A stretch of 64,000 bases of DNA from Rhynchopus euleeides (Eukaryota > Euglenozoa > Diplonemea > Diplonemida > Diplonemidae). Location: contig OY723297.1 of the NCBI GenBank assembly GCA_963210315.1, forward strand, positions 248,001 to 312,000, read 5' to 3'. Shown here in pieces: positions 50,546-60,923 of this stretch. Every line of letters begins with the position of its first letter. The stretch's first letter is position 1. The position numbers and the translations under genes are program-made. The notes beneath the pieces were generated by a model. That model did no database searches. It was not told where the DNA came from and saw only the letters and a program-made list of their open reading frames with translations.

Positions 50546-52379
50546 GTATAGGGGGACCCTTTTCGATTTTTTTTTCGGATGGGTCCATTTTGCACATTTG
50601 AGCCCATTTTCGAGGGAATTTTTGGTTTTTGAGCCTGTTTTGAGGCCTAAAACGCATTAAAACGGCCCCGCGAATTTGGCCTGTTCGGCCTTGGTGAAAA
50701 TTCGCCTCAAAAATAGAGCAAAAAAAATCTGGCCCCAAAGTCTGGTCCTTGTGATCTGGAACCTTCCATTTTCGAAGGAAGTCGTAGAAACCCCGAGATC
50801 TTTGATCCTGATCACACAGACGGTCCCAAAAATGAAGCACATCATGTTTGGGTCATTTCGTGGATTACAGACGGTACAGACGTGTGTCAAAATTGACGGT
50901 ATCCAGCATGTCAAGAGAATGAATAAAAAGAGCAATGACGACACGGCCATTGCTCAGAACCATAGCTGATTGTCCAGCTATTTTAAACTCCCCCCGACCC
51001 TGCCCGGCCCCCCTGACCCTGCCCTGTTCAAGCTCGTGCCCCCACCCATCGCATTGCTCCCTTGTTGCCTTGCTTTGCGCTGCTTTTCTTTTTCAGAATT
51101 TTCAGATTTTTAAAGTTCAAGACGGAGTGCTTTTTTGCCGAAAGTTTAGGTGACCCGATGATGGGGATGCAGCACCCCGAGGGTCTTACCTACCGGGCGG
51201 TTGGGGGGCGGTGGGGCAGGGCAACTTTGGGTGCAGATTTACGTACACAAAGCGGCGTGAGACTGTGCATGTCAGCGGCCTTGCGTGGTGGCCCCCCTAG
51301 GTGACTATGTTCGGATGTCTGGGAATGGAATGAAAACCCCCATATGGCTGCCTGCGCCCTTGTGGAATTAGAGGTGGTCGGGAATCGGTCGGAAACCAGT
51401 ACTCCTGCTGGCGCTCGTCGTGTGTGTGGAGCATCTGTAGACGCCCGGCAACTCAGCCATCTTGCCCCCGCGCAAGCTCTGCCTGGCCGTGGAAGAGGAT
51501 GACACACGGTCTGAATCTGGACTCTCTCTCGTGGTGGCACCGAATAACTGTGACTCTAGGTGACTCCACATAAACATACTCCCACTGGTCTGTGGCAAAG
51601 GGAGAATGACTATATGCCTTGAGAGAGAGACCTCCGGCCTGAAAGGACAAGCATGAAAAGCCGGAATAGATCAGATAGAGTACAGACTCAGGTGCACGAA
51701 CCGATCCTTCGGCAGCTACCTGCTTGGTTTGCTGGTGTATGGTTGAGCGCTGCTTGTGTACGTAAATTTTGCTTATATGAACACTCCGCCTTCACCAAAG
51801 GTGAAGAACTTCCCAAGACAAGCGGTGTGGCACCCCCGTGGTGTCGCGCCCCTTTGGACATCGACCCCAGCGGTAACCTGCAGGTTGTTGTTTCTTCAAA
51901 GAAACACGTCGATTCTGTCCCCCACAGCAGGGGTTTCCCTGCTGACCCATGGATGTTTTCTCATTCTTATTATAACAGTTGATACAATACACTAGCTCGG
52001 CAAATGCCTGGAGCCCCACCGGGAAGGTGTGTCGACATATAGCTCGGCACACGCCTGAAGCGCCACCGTGACGAATGTTCGTCTCTGCTGAATCACTCCT
52101 ACACAGGGGGGCTTCCGGTTCCTGTCCATGCAGAGGTTCTCAAGGCAGATAATGCCGAGACTTGTGGTGCGCTCTCGTTTGTTGATCCAGAGACGAAAAA
52201 TGTGGAACGGCATGCTGCCCGTTTCTTCATTTTTCACCTTGCGTTGCAAGGGGGTCGCCCTCACGAGGGAAAAATGTGGAACGGCATGCTGCCCGTTGAC
52301 TCATTTTTGCCTTGGGAGACACCCATTTGCCAAGGCGTTCCGCAAGGGAAACGCACCACTTCGGCATGCAAGTAAAATG
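50546..52379. other. Non-coding interior of the 5-kb element
   Basis: Unique, A/T-richer sequence without a recognisable gene. A local duplication of AAAAATGTGGAACGGCATGC plus TGCCCGTT lies at about 52196-52238 and 52270-52308. Confidence 0.5.
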
Positions 52380-52749
52380 GCCAGTATATACTGGACATGC
52401 CGTCACTAAAATAGTGACTATTATAGTGGACATGCGTGTATGCGACACTATAATAGTGGACATGTTCAGTATTTTCTGGACATGCCACTAAAATAGTGAC
52501 TACAATAGTGACATGCGTGTATGCGGTCACTATAATAGTGGACATGTTCAGTAAATACTGACATGTTGGCCGCACGTCCACTATAATACTGGACATGTTG
52601 AGTGCATGTCAGTAAAATAGTCGCAATGCCGGCCATATAGTGGACCAAAAACGCGGTTTACTGGACACTTAGTGACAGGTCCTGGCCGTTTACTCGACAT
52701 GTAGTGACAGCCCATGTTCGCATAGAAGTATGTGTTCACTATATACTGA

Positions 52750-53051
52750 GCACATACTGACTATATAGTCGACATGGCGACTATTATAGTCACTATAATA
52801 GTCGCATGTCACTAGAATTGTCACTATAATAGTTGTAAAAATAGTGGCGTGCCACTATTATAGTGACTATAATAGTGGACTTGTCCACTATAATAGTGAC
52901 TATAATAGTGGCATGCGACTATTATAGTGACTATTATAGTGGACAAGTCCACTATTATAGTCACTATAATAGTCGCATGTCCACTATAATAGTCACTATA
53001 ATAGTGACATGTCACTATAATAGTGACATGCGACTATTATAGTGACTATTA
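52750..53051. repeat. Palindromic satellite array 2
   Basis: Further ACTATAATAGT/ACTATTATAGT units in alternating orientation, truncated at the right by the 53052 element; the array resumes at 54936. Confidence 0.9.
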
Positions 53052-53246
53052 TACCGTAACCGAGGTAATTTATGGAACGACTATATCCCTTGTACGATAA
53101 ATTTCGGGAACGATAAATTTAAGGGACGGCCAAAATTAAGGAACGTTTAAATGGTGCCCCTGACGACCCCATATTGCGTAGTTTGTGCGTAGTGAAAAGG
53201 GGGGGGGGGGGTCTCATTTTTTGATTTACTCAGCCATTCTCTGTCT

Positions 53247-53453
53247 CTATGCCGGGACCCCAAACTCAAGGAGTTCTTGCTGTTCCGGGGTCAGTGAGGG
53301 TGCAGGCGCTTCAGGTGCTGCAGGTGCTGCAGGTTCTTCAGGTGCTGCAGCGCTGGCAGCCTTCGGTGCGGGTTTCGACGCAGTCTTTGCAGGTCTCTTT
53401 GGGGGTGCCCTTTGGCGCGGTGCCTGCTTCAGCTCGTCGGGTGGAAGCATCAA
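53247..53453 (-). pseudogene. Ala/Pro-rich coding-like fragment
   Basis: The frame reads MMLPPDELKQAPRQRAPPKR, then an AAAPEEPAAPAAPEAP stretch, and ends at a stop at 53247-53249. A 48-bp unit encoding the start is duplicated next door (53420-53515). It looks like a fragment of a host gene or a transposon gene tail. Confidence 0.35.
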
Positions 53454-53533
53454 CGCATCATTAAGCGGTGCCTGCTTCAGCTCCTCCGGGTGGAAGCGTC
53501 AACGCATCATTAAGGAAGAAGGAAGCACAGTTG

Positions 53534-53868
53534 CTACGCTTTTTTGCAGCTGCAGGAAACGACACCATACCCAACAACAATCCCCAGACCGTCGAGGGAG
53601 AGTGGGCGCCTGGATCCCGTGACACAGATCTCTAGTGCCGTTGTGATCCCCTCGGATAACGTCTCCTGGACGTTGTCAGCGGAGGTTGCCTGTGTGGCGG
53701 TGACCTCCGTATACCCCGCGGGATCCAGTGCCAGTAGCGCCTTCTTCAGCTTTTCGTCGACCCCTCGGCCGACGCTCTCCTTGATGTCAAGGGCCACCTT
53801 CAGGGTGGCACCTCGCATCGCCCTGAAGGCTGTGATCGTATCATCATTCACAATCTCGAGGGTGTTCT
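53534..53868 (-). pseudogene. Coding-like exon of unknown function within the 1.88-kb element
   Basis: The open segment contains NDDTITAFRAMRGATLKVAL, then ESVGRGVDEKLKKALLAL and SADNVQETLSEGITTALE, and is protein-like. It starts after an AG that could be an acceptor near 53868 and has no ATG at its head. I do not recognise the family. It may be a captured exon. Confidence 0.4.
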
Positions 53869-54398
53869 ACGCGGCTCCTGGAACTCACTTCCTTCTCAGG
53901 TGTTTCTGGGCATGGGGCAACCTTGCCCAGGTGTTTCTGGAGTCCCGCCCCACATGTCGTGCGTTCTTTCGTACGGTGTATAGTGAGTTCTGGCAATAAT
54001 TTTTTGCTCGGTCAGCGCAGTGCCTCCAGTCCTGTCTCAGTAGCCACACAGAAAGGGGGACCAAAAAAAACTGGGGGGGGACCAAAAAGCGAGACCCCCC
54101 CCCCCAGATTGCGTAGTTTGTGCGTAGTGAAAAAGGGGTAAATCAGGGGCACCAGTTTATCGTTCCTTAATTTTATCGTTCATTGATTTGCACTTTCACT
54201 ACCACGCCACTGCAGCAGTTGGGGGGTCGGGAGGGGCTCTGAGCGAGGAGACGTACGATGCCCGCCACAAACAGCAAGCCGCTGCAGCAAGTAAGTCTCC
54301 GACAGTGATTGATCTCCCGAAGCGAGATACAGGCAACTCCAAAAGTGACCCCGGCAGTTGCAGCCGAAGTGAGGGAGTGAGGGGTTTGAGGCCCCCCG

Positions 54399-54736
54399 CA
54401 TAGCTCTCAGTGACACCGTCAAATTGACTGACTGACTCTGATTGACACTGACCGAAAAGTTGTCTGGGGGCTATTGTACTGACTGACTCCGACTGACTCT
54501 GACCCAGAAGTTGTCTGTGGGTCAGAGTCAGTCGGAGTCAGTCAGTACAATAGCCCCCAGACAACTTTTCGGTCAGAGTCAATCAGAGTCAGTCAGTCAA
54601 TTTGACCGAGGGAGTCTTCGCTACGGGGTGATCGTCAGTGCATTTTGGTGCATTTCCAAAGGAAGCTAGGTGAAAACTGACGAAGAATAACGAAGCATAA
54701 CGACCAGCGAAGACCCCCCGAGTCACTGAGAGCTAT
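54399..54736. mobile_element. Element with CATAGCTCTCAGT ends, containing a giant hairpin
   Basis: The terminal 13 bp match those of 23946-24174. The interior begins with a nearly perfect hairpin (54418-54508 against 54520-54606, built on GACTGACTGACT words) and continues with a copy of the 98-bp hairpin MITE (about 54610-54719). Confidence 0.75.
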
Positions 54737-55073
54737 GCCCCAGGTTCCCTGCCTGGGCACGGATACGAGAGAGACCATGAATGGGGACGCAGGATGCCCA
54801 TCCCTCCCCATCTTTGCCCAGGGCTGCAACACGCAAATTTATATCCCTTGTACGATAAAGTAAGGAACGATAAATTTAAGGAACGGCCAAAATTAAGGGA
54901 CATTTATCGTTCCTTAAATTACCTCGGTTACGGTAGTGGACATGGCGACTATTATAGTCACTATAATAGTCACCCGTCACTATTATAGTGACTATTATAG
55001 TCGCCATGTCACTATATATAGTACTATATTTTTCAGGATCCCACCGTGGGTGTGAGGGTGGGGGGGGGGGGGG

Positions 55074-56225
55074 TAGGGGGGGTCAAATGGGGGTGACAAA
55101 CACGATTTTTCAAAAAACCGGCGCAGAGGCCCCAAAGCCCCCGTAAACCCTCCAAACCCCCCCAGATCGGTCCGGAAACCCATCGAACCCCACTTTTCCA
55201 CCATTCCGGGCACCTCAGGTGCCCGAATTGGGGTACCTAAATTTTGTGCCACCGTTTGGTACCGTACAGTGCCACTGTGTGGGAGGTTGGAAAAGAAAAT
55301 GCCCCAACACACCACATCTGAGGGTTGCAATACATGTTGCTTGCCAACCACGTCATCCGGTGGGTGTCAGGCGCTATGTAGGTGGCATCAGCCAGGTCTT
55401 CGATGTGTTCTGGCTTGTATATGTACCTCCCTGTCACCATGCACCGGGAGGCTGCCTGTAGGTACGGAACAAGTCCAGATGGTCGTGTGATTCCTGTGCA
55501 GCAGTGCTCCACAACCGGGATGTGTTGACAACGACTGTTGCAACACGAGCTGTACATTCCGGGAACACACGAAGTGCGCTGTCGTGGTACCCATTGTGCA
55601 GAATTGGTAGTTGCTGCGGTCTACTTTGCCTGGCCCAAGAGCACTGATACTGAACAGTGCAATATGCGTGGCGAGGTGAATGCAACGGAAGCGCGCAAAG
55701 TCAATACAGCTCTCGGATGGCGGGTGGTGGTGCCACTAGTGTGTGACGTTCACTCGAGGATACAACGCATCACAATGAATCAGCAACCGTGGACCGAGTA
55801 CAATACGCTCTCTGTGGCTGGTGTGGGGGACAAAGGCAGTGCCTGTGCCGCAGGCAGGGAGGTACATATACAAGCCAGAACACATCGAAGACCTGGCTGA
55901 TGCCACCTACATAGCGCCTGACACCCACCGGATGACGTGGTTGGCAAGCAACATGCATTGCAACCCTCAGATGTGGTGTGTTGGGGCATTTTCTTTTCCA
56001 ACCTCCCACACAGTGGCACTGTACGGTACCAAACGGTGACACAAAATTTAGGTACCCCAATTCGGGCACCTGAGGTGCCCGGAATGGTGGAAAAGTGGGG
56101 TTCGATGGGTTTCCGGACCGATCTGGGGGGGTTTGGAGGGTTTACGGGGGCTTTGGGGCCTCTGCGCCGGTTTTTTGAAAAATCGTGTTTATCCACGTAA
56201 AAGGGGGGGCATTTGACCCCCCCTA
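55074..56225. mobile_element. 1.15-kb long-TIR element (E5), copy 2
   Basis: Same length and nearly the same sequence as 5961-7112 (I find only about three differences). Flanked by G runs on both sides. The same orientation of the unique centre is kept. Confidence 0.92.
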
Positions 56226-56661
56226 GGGGGGGGGGGGGGGGGGGTGGGGCGATCCGGTGTTTGCTTTGGCTTCCCGCACAGACGGGCAGGGACACGTGGA
56301 GACAGACAAGCCGGCACTCGTAAGCAGCACTGCGGTTCAGGGCAGTGCCTTCAAAACAGAAATATGAGATGTCAAGAAAGCGACAACAGAGGCAATGAAA
56401 AGAGGAACGCACAGGAGGGAACCCCCTGGCGTTGCTATGAGACAACAGAGAACACATCACATGTGGCTGCAGGTTGCAGCTGCATCACGCGTCGGGGCGG
56501 TGCGGCGGTGCAGCAAGGCAGCCCCCTCAAGGGCTGTGTGTTTCTGCACCCCGCCGCCTCGTTGTTTGGTGTGCTGGCATGATTGCGAATCACACCAGCA
56601 CTCAGACCGAGCTTCAGCTTCAGCTTCAGCTGAAGCTCAATCACGAGCTCAGAGCTCAAGC
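56226..56661. other. 3' flank of the third cathepsin gene
   Basis: Begins with a G run of about 20. It contains (AGCTTC)n words at 56610-56665 just beyond the stop codon. No other gene seen. Confidence 0.6.
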
Positions 56662-57842
56662 TCAAACCTGGGAGGTGCACGGGGACTTGTTGATCCCGCA
56701 CTCGTTGGCGCCGTAGGACACACGGATGTAGCCAGACTCGCCCCACGACGAGCCCCACGAGTTCTTCACGATCCAGTAGTCCTCGCCGTAGCCCACAATC
56801 AGCACACCGTGGTCCAGCCTGCAGATGATGGTGCAGCAGTTCGTCAGGATCCCGCTCGAGTACGTCTGCCACTTGTTGGCGTCCACGGCGATCGACAGAG
56901 GGCCGTGCGTCGACACGAACGCCTTCATGTCCTCCTCGGTGTGGGTGATGTCCTTGTAGCTCTTGATGGTGGCACCCACCGTCTTCCCCGTCACGCCCTC
57001 GCACGTCGCCACCTTCCCGGTCCCCGACGTGTACGGGTACGACGCCTCCGTCACGATCTGCCCGTTGTGGTTGCTGAGCAGCCACTTGAACGCGTTGTCC
57101 ATCAGACCGCCGTTGCACCCGGCGTCCACCTTGTCGCACGACACCAGCTCCTGCTCAGACACCGACGTCAGCGTGTTCCCGGCAATGGCCCACTGGCCCT
57201 CAATCCCGCCGGTGGTGCTGAATGCCCAGCACGAACCGCACTGTGCCTGGTTCTTCACGTGCGTCACTGTTTTGGAAATGATGTGTGGGATTGTTGGTGG
57301 TGTGTTTTGAAACAAAAAAACGGAACAGAACAAAAGCAAACCAAAAAAACCAAGAACAACATCACAAAACCTTGACCACATCAGAATCACTTTCAACAAA
57401 GAAACCACTCAACACAACACAACACAACACAGCAGAACACGGAATACCGAACACCGAACATACCGGCACCCTTGGAACGCCAGTCCACAGACGCCTGCAC
57501 GTTCTTCAGCTGCTCAGCCGTGAACATGGACGGGGGGCTCTTCTTCTCCGTCACGTTCAGGTTGTGGTACGCCTTGAACTCCTCCTCGGTCAGGTCGGCA
57601 AACACGTTGGCGCCGAACTTGGCCCCACGCGTCTGCTCCGCCTCGAAGCGCGCAGCCTTCAGCATGTTCCCGGTGAAGATCCCGTAGCGGCGCTCCTCCT
57701 CAGCCAGGCTGGTGTACTGGCGCCCGTAGTCGTTCTTGAAGCTGCGCCACAGCAGCTTCGAGTTCGCACGCACGTACTCCTCGCTGTACCCGTGCGCCTG
57801 CGCCGCCATCAGCGCGCACACAAGAAGGGCCGCACAACGCAT
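56662..57842 (-). CDS. Cathepsin-L-like cysteine protease with one intron
   Basis: Exons 57842-57464 and 57266-56662 give 327 residues. The ATG at 57842 begins a signal peptide (MRCAALLVCALMAAQA). The propeptide has the ERFNIN-type layout (SEEYVRANSKLLWRSFKNDY, then EERRYGIFTGNMLKAARFE and NVFADLTEEEFKAY). Splicing rebuilds the classic junction DWRSKGAVTHVKNQAQCGSC, with catalytic Cys139; His279 lies in LDHGVLIVGYG and Asn295 in WIVKNSWGSSWGESGY. The triad is complete. It lacks the Cys-rich C-terminal extension of the tandem pair at 38853-41341 and is closer to ordinary cathepsin L. The extra CC-x-x-IC near 270-275 is unusual. Confidence 0.93.
57267..57463 (-). other. 197-bp GT-AG intron in the cathepsin gene
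   Basis: Minus strand GTATGTTCGG at the donor, (GTGTT)n inside, AAAACAG at the acceptor. Phase 1. Its removal joins ...GA to VTHVKNQ. Confidence 0.9.
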
Positions 57843-59871
57843 TGTTGCTGTCTGTTGTTAGATCCTGCGTGTGTGTGTGGTGTGGTGGTGACGCCCCACG
57901 CGAAACAACACAATCACCCATGACGCCCAAGCCCCCGCACACAAACCCAGCAGTGACACCACCCCAGAAACCCCAAACCCCACTCGAACTGACACGGCAA
58001 CATGTGGGGCGGCGGAGGGCTGGCACCAGGCTTCGGAGGCACGCCACCACTGCATCGTGCACCGGCGCCCCACTCACGGGACGGGCCAGGCAGGGCCGGG
58101 GTGTGGAGACGGGGCTGTTGCCCCTTGCACACCCCTCCACCTCCTCTCCCCAAAGAGCCCCCCCTCCCCCTGCCACCCGACAGCCCACGGATATGCGCAG
58201 AAGAAAAATTCCCCGTGTGTGTGGGCGTGCGGGCTTGCAAAATAAAAACATGGAATCAATGAAAAGAAGCAAACTCAGGAGGGTAGGGGGGCGGGCCGGG
58301 CCTCCTTGAAACCTCCCCAAAATTCTCCGCCGTGCATCTGTTTCAGTTCAGCAGTGCGGAACGCACCGTTTTACCTTTTGGCAACATTCTGCCCCACGTG
58401 TTCCGCCCCACGGGTAGGGGCGGGGGTGGGTGGTCCGGCCACCCCATCTGAACCACCTTCCCAACCCACCCAACACCGGGTCCGACAAATCAAAAAAATT
58501 TGTCCTCGTCAGCCCCTCCCCTCCCCTCCCCTTCCACCCTCCAGCCATGAGAGAGGTGCTTTAAAAAAAGCACGCCAGGCGCACCTCAACGCAATAGGTT
58601 GCCCCACAAAACCCCTATCAACCCCACCCCCCCCTCACACACACACACACAGATGAAGAAGGGAAGAGGAGAAGCGAGAACGGAAGTATCGAACACCAGG
58701 CGATGCAGTGTGAAGTGGCACGGTATATACCTCTTTAGACGTTGTGCTGCTGCATCAAAAAAAAGACCCCCCCCCCCAGCGCTCCCTGGTTGCTCTGATT
58801 TGCTTGTGACAAGGCAAGCTCGTTGTTTTTTTGTCTAGGCGGAAGATAGAGGAAGAGGAAGGCGGCAGGCGAATGGAGAGGGGTGTGGGGTGGGGTGGTG
58901 GGCTTGAGTGGGCCGGGTGCTAACACAACGCACCACAACGACGATGAGACTCGTTCGTTAAAATGTATACATGTGGGGATGGGGAGGGGGGGGCATGATA
59001 GGCGAGTGGGCGGGGGAGGGAGGTTCGGAGCGACGCCGCTCCGCCCCCCACCCCCACCCCCCCAGCACTCAAGAAGGAAAAGACGAGGAGGGGCGGAGAG
59101 AGAAGGAGGGGGGGGGGGATCGCAACTGCAGTATAAGCCAAAAGTGAGGCGCGAATGGCCTCGTGCCTCCCTCGCCAACACCCCCACACCCCCTCAACGG
59201 CCCCGAAAACTAGAGTTGGTAGGATTGTTCTTTTGTTTGGGCGACCGGCAATTCATTTTTTTGCCGGGCCCCCATTCCCTTCCTTTGGGGTGTAGGGTCA
59301 GCATCTTTGCATTGAAGTGTCCTGTCAAGCGGAACTGTCCGCACTCACATTCCACTGACAAGGTTGCGTTTGGTTTTTCGGGACGACTGGCGGGATCATG
59401 CGACTTGGAATGGGCTCCTCTCCGTCGGTCAGAGGTGTTGAGCTCTCTGAGAGGATCGGCGCCGCGGGTTGTTTTCCGCCTCGCTGCTCGTTGCCGCACC
59501 GGTCCCTAGATGCCGTGTATTATTTTTTTAGCTAGAAAGGAACACACGTTTTTTTAACCCTGCCCTCCCCAAGAAAAGGAACCAACCGTCTGAAACATAA
59601 TGGTCTTCACACGACACGGCTCGGCACCCCAGGCCCTGATCCTTCCTGTTTTCCCGACTGTGGCGGACTAATCGTAACGTCATGCGACAAGGATTACACA
59701 CACACATGCGGCACGCAGACAAATCTCGCTTGTGTGTTCCGTTCATGAATGGAGTGCTAGTCCACTGTGCTTCTGCCAGCCAAGTTCTTTCGCGATGAAT
59801 GGCGATCACGCCGTGGCCGTAGCAAGCACGCTGAACGACAAAAAAACCCCTCCCCCATGGCACCCAGCACA
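57843..59871. other. 2-kb intergenic region, no gene recognised
   Basis: C-rich tracts, G runs and (CA)n near 58636. Frames on either strand lack recognisable motifs. Confidence 0.5.
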
Positions 59872-60923
59872 CTAGTGGATGCCGACGGAGTCGAGCGCGC
59901 TCACGGCAGTCTCGTAACCGAGGAAGCACGCGGCGTTTGCCGGGAATGCGCGCAGCATCACAGCGGTGAAACCCCTGCGTGTGGTGTGGTGTGATGCCGT
60001 GGGGATAAGGGGATGAGGGGGCAGGCTTTCAAAGCAACAGGAGGGGGTGTGGCTGGCTCTGTGGCTAGGCCAGCGGGTAATCGGAGCACAGCCAGCACGG
60101 TGGGGGCACAAAGGGCATACTTGTACATCAGCTTGACGGCACCGAAGCCCTGCTCCTTCACCATCTCGGACACCACACTGCGCATGCCGTTGGGGTAACG
60201 CTCGAAGGTGTTGGGGTCGGTCTGCAGCTTCGACTTGACGGTGTCGAAGGGGATGGCGAAGGCCCAGTTGAAGATACCCGCCACACCACCGCACACGAAC
60301 GTCGCGGCGGACGACGGGCCCTTCTCGCCCTCCGGCGTCGCCATCCTCTTGAGGTACTCGTAGGAGGAGAAGTAGAACGCAGACGCAACACCGTCACGCG
60401 TCATGGTCGCGGCGAACCCCCTGTTGACGGTGCGCAGCCCAGCAATGCCGCCACCGCTCTCCTTCCACAGGTGCCTGCCGAGGTCACCCGGGCCCTTGAA
60501 GCGCTGGTTGTCAGCAGACTGGACCTGCAGCATGCACTTCAGGCGCTCACCCGGTGCCAGGATGGGGGTTGTGTAGACAGCAGAGAAGGCACCTGCCGCC
60601 GCAATCTGGAGCAGGTGCTTGCCCTCCAGCTTCTGGAACGCGTCTTCGTCGCAGAAGATACGCTTCCCGGTGTTGTACCCCGTGAAGCACAGGGCGTACA
60701 TGGGGGTCACCCCGTAGATGGGCGCCGCCATACCGCGGTACAGGCCCCTCACACCATCCTTTGCAACAATCTGCTTCACACAGTCGAATGTGCCCTTAAA
60801 CTGGCCGGTCGTGTCCGTCTGGAGCTTCACCTTCACAGTGTCCAGAGGGTGCCCAACGAAGACGAGGCACATGCCACCCGCGCCACCCGCAATGAAACTC
60901 TGCAGGAAGCCTTGCTCGGGCAT
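59872..60923 (-). CDS. Mitochondrial carrier, carnitine/acylcarnitine type, with one intron
   Basis: Exons 60923-60121 and 59974-59872 give 301 residues, the usual length of the family. Three repeats carry the carrier signatures: HPLDTVKVKLQT near 26, APGERLKCMLQ near 124 and IPFDTVKSKLQT near 220. LYRGMAAPIYGVTPMYALCF and the PGERLKC motif are characteristic of the carnitine/acylcarnitine branch (SLC25A20-like), which exchanges acylcarnitine for carnitine across the inner mitochondrial membrane for beta-oxidation. Splicing restores the end KGFTAVMLRAFPANAACFLGYE, the family's conserved last helix. Other carriers of the ornithine/carnitine group are possible. Confidence 0.9.
59975..60120 (-). 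other. 146-bp GT-AG intron in the carrier gene
   Basis: Minus strand GTATGCCC ... CACACGCAG, phase 2. Without splicing the frame reads into low-complexity sequence and loses the conserved C-terminal helix. Confidence 0.9.

Larger units (their letters stand above)
53052..54935. mobile_element. 1.88-kb TA-flanked element nested in the satellite
   Basis: TACCGTAACCGAGGTAATTTA at the left and its inverted counterpart at the right, with TA at both borders, interrupt the satellite, which continues on both sides. Subterminal repeats of GATAAATTTAAGG and GGACGGCCAAAATTAAGG are inverted. The interior carries two minus-strand coding-like pieces and a shorter element (54399-54736). Confidence 0.8.
49985..55048. 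mobile_element. 5.06-kb nested element with palindromic ACTATAATAGT satellite
   Basis: CACGGTGGGATCCTGAAAAA at the left and its inverted counterpart at the right bound a region with arrays of ACTATAATAGTCACTATAAT and its complement at 50180-50390, 50515-50545, 52380-52640, 52750-53050 and 54935-55010. The unit is self-complementary and occurs in both orientations, so whole arrays can fold. I see no clean target duplication and no transposase. A second element (53052-54935) has inserted within the satellite. Confidence 0.75.
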
